Under the pieces are notes generated by a model. It had not been told where the DNA came from and searched no databases. It saw only the letters and a program-made list of their open reading frames with translations. A program made the translations under genes and the position numbers. A stretch of DNA of 6,544 bases from Prochlorococcus marinus str. MIT 9215. GTDB taxonomy: Bacteria; Cyanobacteriota; Cyanobacteriia; PCC-6307; Cyanobiaceae. This document shows positions 5,697 to 6,544 of this stretch, in pieces; position 1 is the first letter of the stretch; every line of letters begins with the position of its first letter. The DNA lies in contig CATBLW010000052.1 in assembly GCA_949486985.1 (NCBI GenBank), positions 1-6,544 on the forward strand, read 5' to 3'.

Positions 5697-6544
5697 ATGG
5701 ATGATTATTTGCAAAGGATCTTGAGAGCACGCGTCTATGACGTGGCTCAGGAAACCCCACTGGAATTAGCTGCCAATCTCAGTCGACGTCTGAACAATCA
5801 GATCTGGTTCAAACGGGAGGATCTACAACCTGTCTTCTCATTCAAACTTCGCGGTGCCTATAACCGCATGGCTCAGCTCAGCAAGCAGCAATTAGAGCAG
5901 GGAGTAATTGCTTCAAGTGCTGGGAACCATGCTCAAGGTGTAGCGCTCAGTGCAGCTCATCTCCATTGCAGAGCTGTGATCGTGATGCCAATCACCACAC
6001 CGGAAATGAAAGTAAGGGCTGTTCGTGCCCTCGGTGGTGAAGTTGTACTCCACGGCGAAACCTATGACGAGGCCTATCAAGAGGCTTGTCTTCGCAGTGA
6101 ACAACAAGGAATGACCTTCATCCATCCCTTTGATGATCCAGAGGTGATTGCTGGGCAAGGGACGATCGGGATGGAAATCCTGCGTCAAAGCCAAGATCCA
6201 CCAGATGCCATCTATGTCGCGGTTGGTGGTGGCGGCTTGATTGGAGGAATTGCTGCCTATGTAAAAAGCCTCTGGCCTCAGGTGAAAGTCATTGGCGTTG
6301 AACCCCATGACGCTGCAGCCATGAGCCTCTCCCTTGAGGCAGGCAAACGAGTTGAACTCGCCAAGGTCGGACTGTTTGCAGATGGCGTGGCTGTTCGCAA
6401 AGTAGGAGAAAACACCTTTGCATTAGCTCAAAAACATGTTGACGCCATGATCAGGGTCAGCACAGATGAAATCTGCGCTGCAATCAAAGATGTTTTCGAA
6501 GACACGCGATCAATACTTGAACCAGCAGGAGCCCTAGCTGTTGC
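5697..6544 (+). CDS. ilvA: Threonine ammonia-lyase, biosynthetic (5' part, runs off the window)
   Basis: IlvA deaminates threonine to 2-oxobutyrate with pyridoxal phosphate, the committed step of isoleucine synthesis, in the cytoplasm. The 282 codons present cover most of the catalytic domain: the PLP-binding lysine K50 in FSFKLRGAYN, the SAGNHAQG loop at 74-81, PFDDP at 144-148, the phosphate-binding GGGGLIGG at 177-184, VGLFADGVAV at 224-233, and EPAGALAV at the edge. The order and wording closely follow the biosynthetic E. coli enzyme as I remember it. The C-terminal ACT-like regulatory domains that would mediate isoleucine feedback lie beyond the window, so a short catabolic type (TdcB-like) cannot be formally excluded. 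The ATG at 5697 gives MDDYLQRILRARVYDVAQETPL, the normal family opening; no strong Shine-Dalgarno site precedes it. The gene is divergent from dxs. Confidence 0.95.
   Translation, partial: MDDYLQRILRARVYDVAQETPLELAANLSRRLNNQIWFKREDLQPVFSFKLRGAYNRMAQLSKQQLEQGVIASSAGNHAQGVALSAAHLHCRAVIVMPITTPEMKVRAVRALGGEVVLHGETYDEAYQEACLRSEQQGMTFIHPFDDPEVIAGQGTIGMEILRQSQDPPDAIYVAVGGGGLIGGIAAYVKSLWPQVKVIGVEPHDAAAMSLSLEAGKRVELAKVGLFADGVAVRKVGENTFALAQKHVDAMIRVSTDEICAAIKDVFEDTRSILEPAGALAV

Noticed and set aside
5913..6308. 131-codon minus-strand open frame opposite ilvA
   Set aside because: ilvA has all its catalytic motifs across this stretch on the plus strand; the antisense product has no recognisable features.
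1..6544. CRISPR arrays, tRNA or rRNA genes, transposases, HIP1 octamers
   Set aside because: No regularly spaced repeats, no tRNA cloverleaf or T-loop signature, no transposase-like frame and no exact GCGATCGC were found on reading the window.

Overview
The window looks like a piece of a marine picocyanobacterial chromosome (marine Synechococcus/Cyanobium type, or a low-light Prochlorococcus of balanced base composition). The evidence is a photosystem I gene (psaK), two small membrane proteins of families found in cyanobacteria and plastids (DUF2499/Ycf49-like and DUF3593), a DXS of the type I recall from marine Synechococcus, compact gene spacing, weak Shine-Dalgarno use at several starts, and no exact GCGATCGC (HIP1) site. 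The genus assignment is inference from remembered family sequences, not from a search.

Layout from left to right. Positions 1-291 hold no gene I can support, but contain a perfect 12-bp inverted repeat (66-77 / 250-261) enclosing several smaller hairpins. csaB (polysaccharide pyruvyl transferase family) follows on the minus strand (292-1359). It is divergent from a plus-strand pair, a Ycf49-like DUF2499 protein (1432-1734) and a DUF3593 protein (1731-2069), whose stop and start codons overlap as ATGA. psaK (2129-2398) follows on the same strand. A strong hairpin (2412-2435) separates psaK from the convergent minus-strand operon of dxs (5576-3642) and a geranylgeranyl-reductase-like flavoprotein (3637-2423), which are 4 bp apart. 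At the right edge ilvA starts at 5697 on the plus strand, divergent from dxs, and runs out of the window after 282 codons.

How the genes may work together. DXS makes 1-deoxy-D-xylulose 5-phosphate, the entry to the MEP pathway that supplies the phytyl tail of chlorophyll, carotenoids and quinones. The flavoprotein behind it belongs to a superfamily that reduces or modifies prenyl chains, so an isoprenoid role is a reasonable but unproven guess. PsaK is a peripheral photosystem I antenna subunit, and the two small membrane proteins upstream may belong to thylakoid biology. CsaB acts in cell-envelope polysaccharide modification and IlvA in isoleucine synthesis; neither has an obvious link to the others.

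Nothing here is a clearly new system. The points most worth a second look are the uncharacterised flavoprotein coupled to dxs, the translationally coupled DUF2499/DUF3593 pair next to psaK, and the structured 196-bp stretch beyond csaB.
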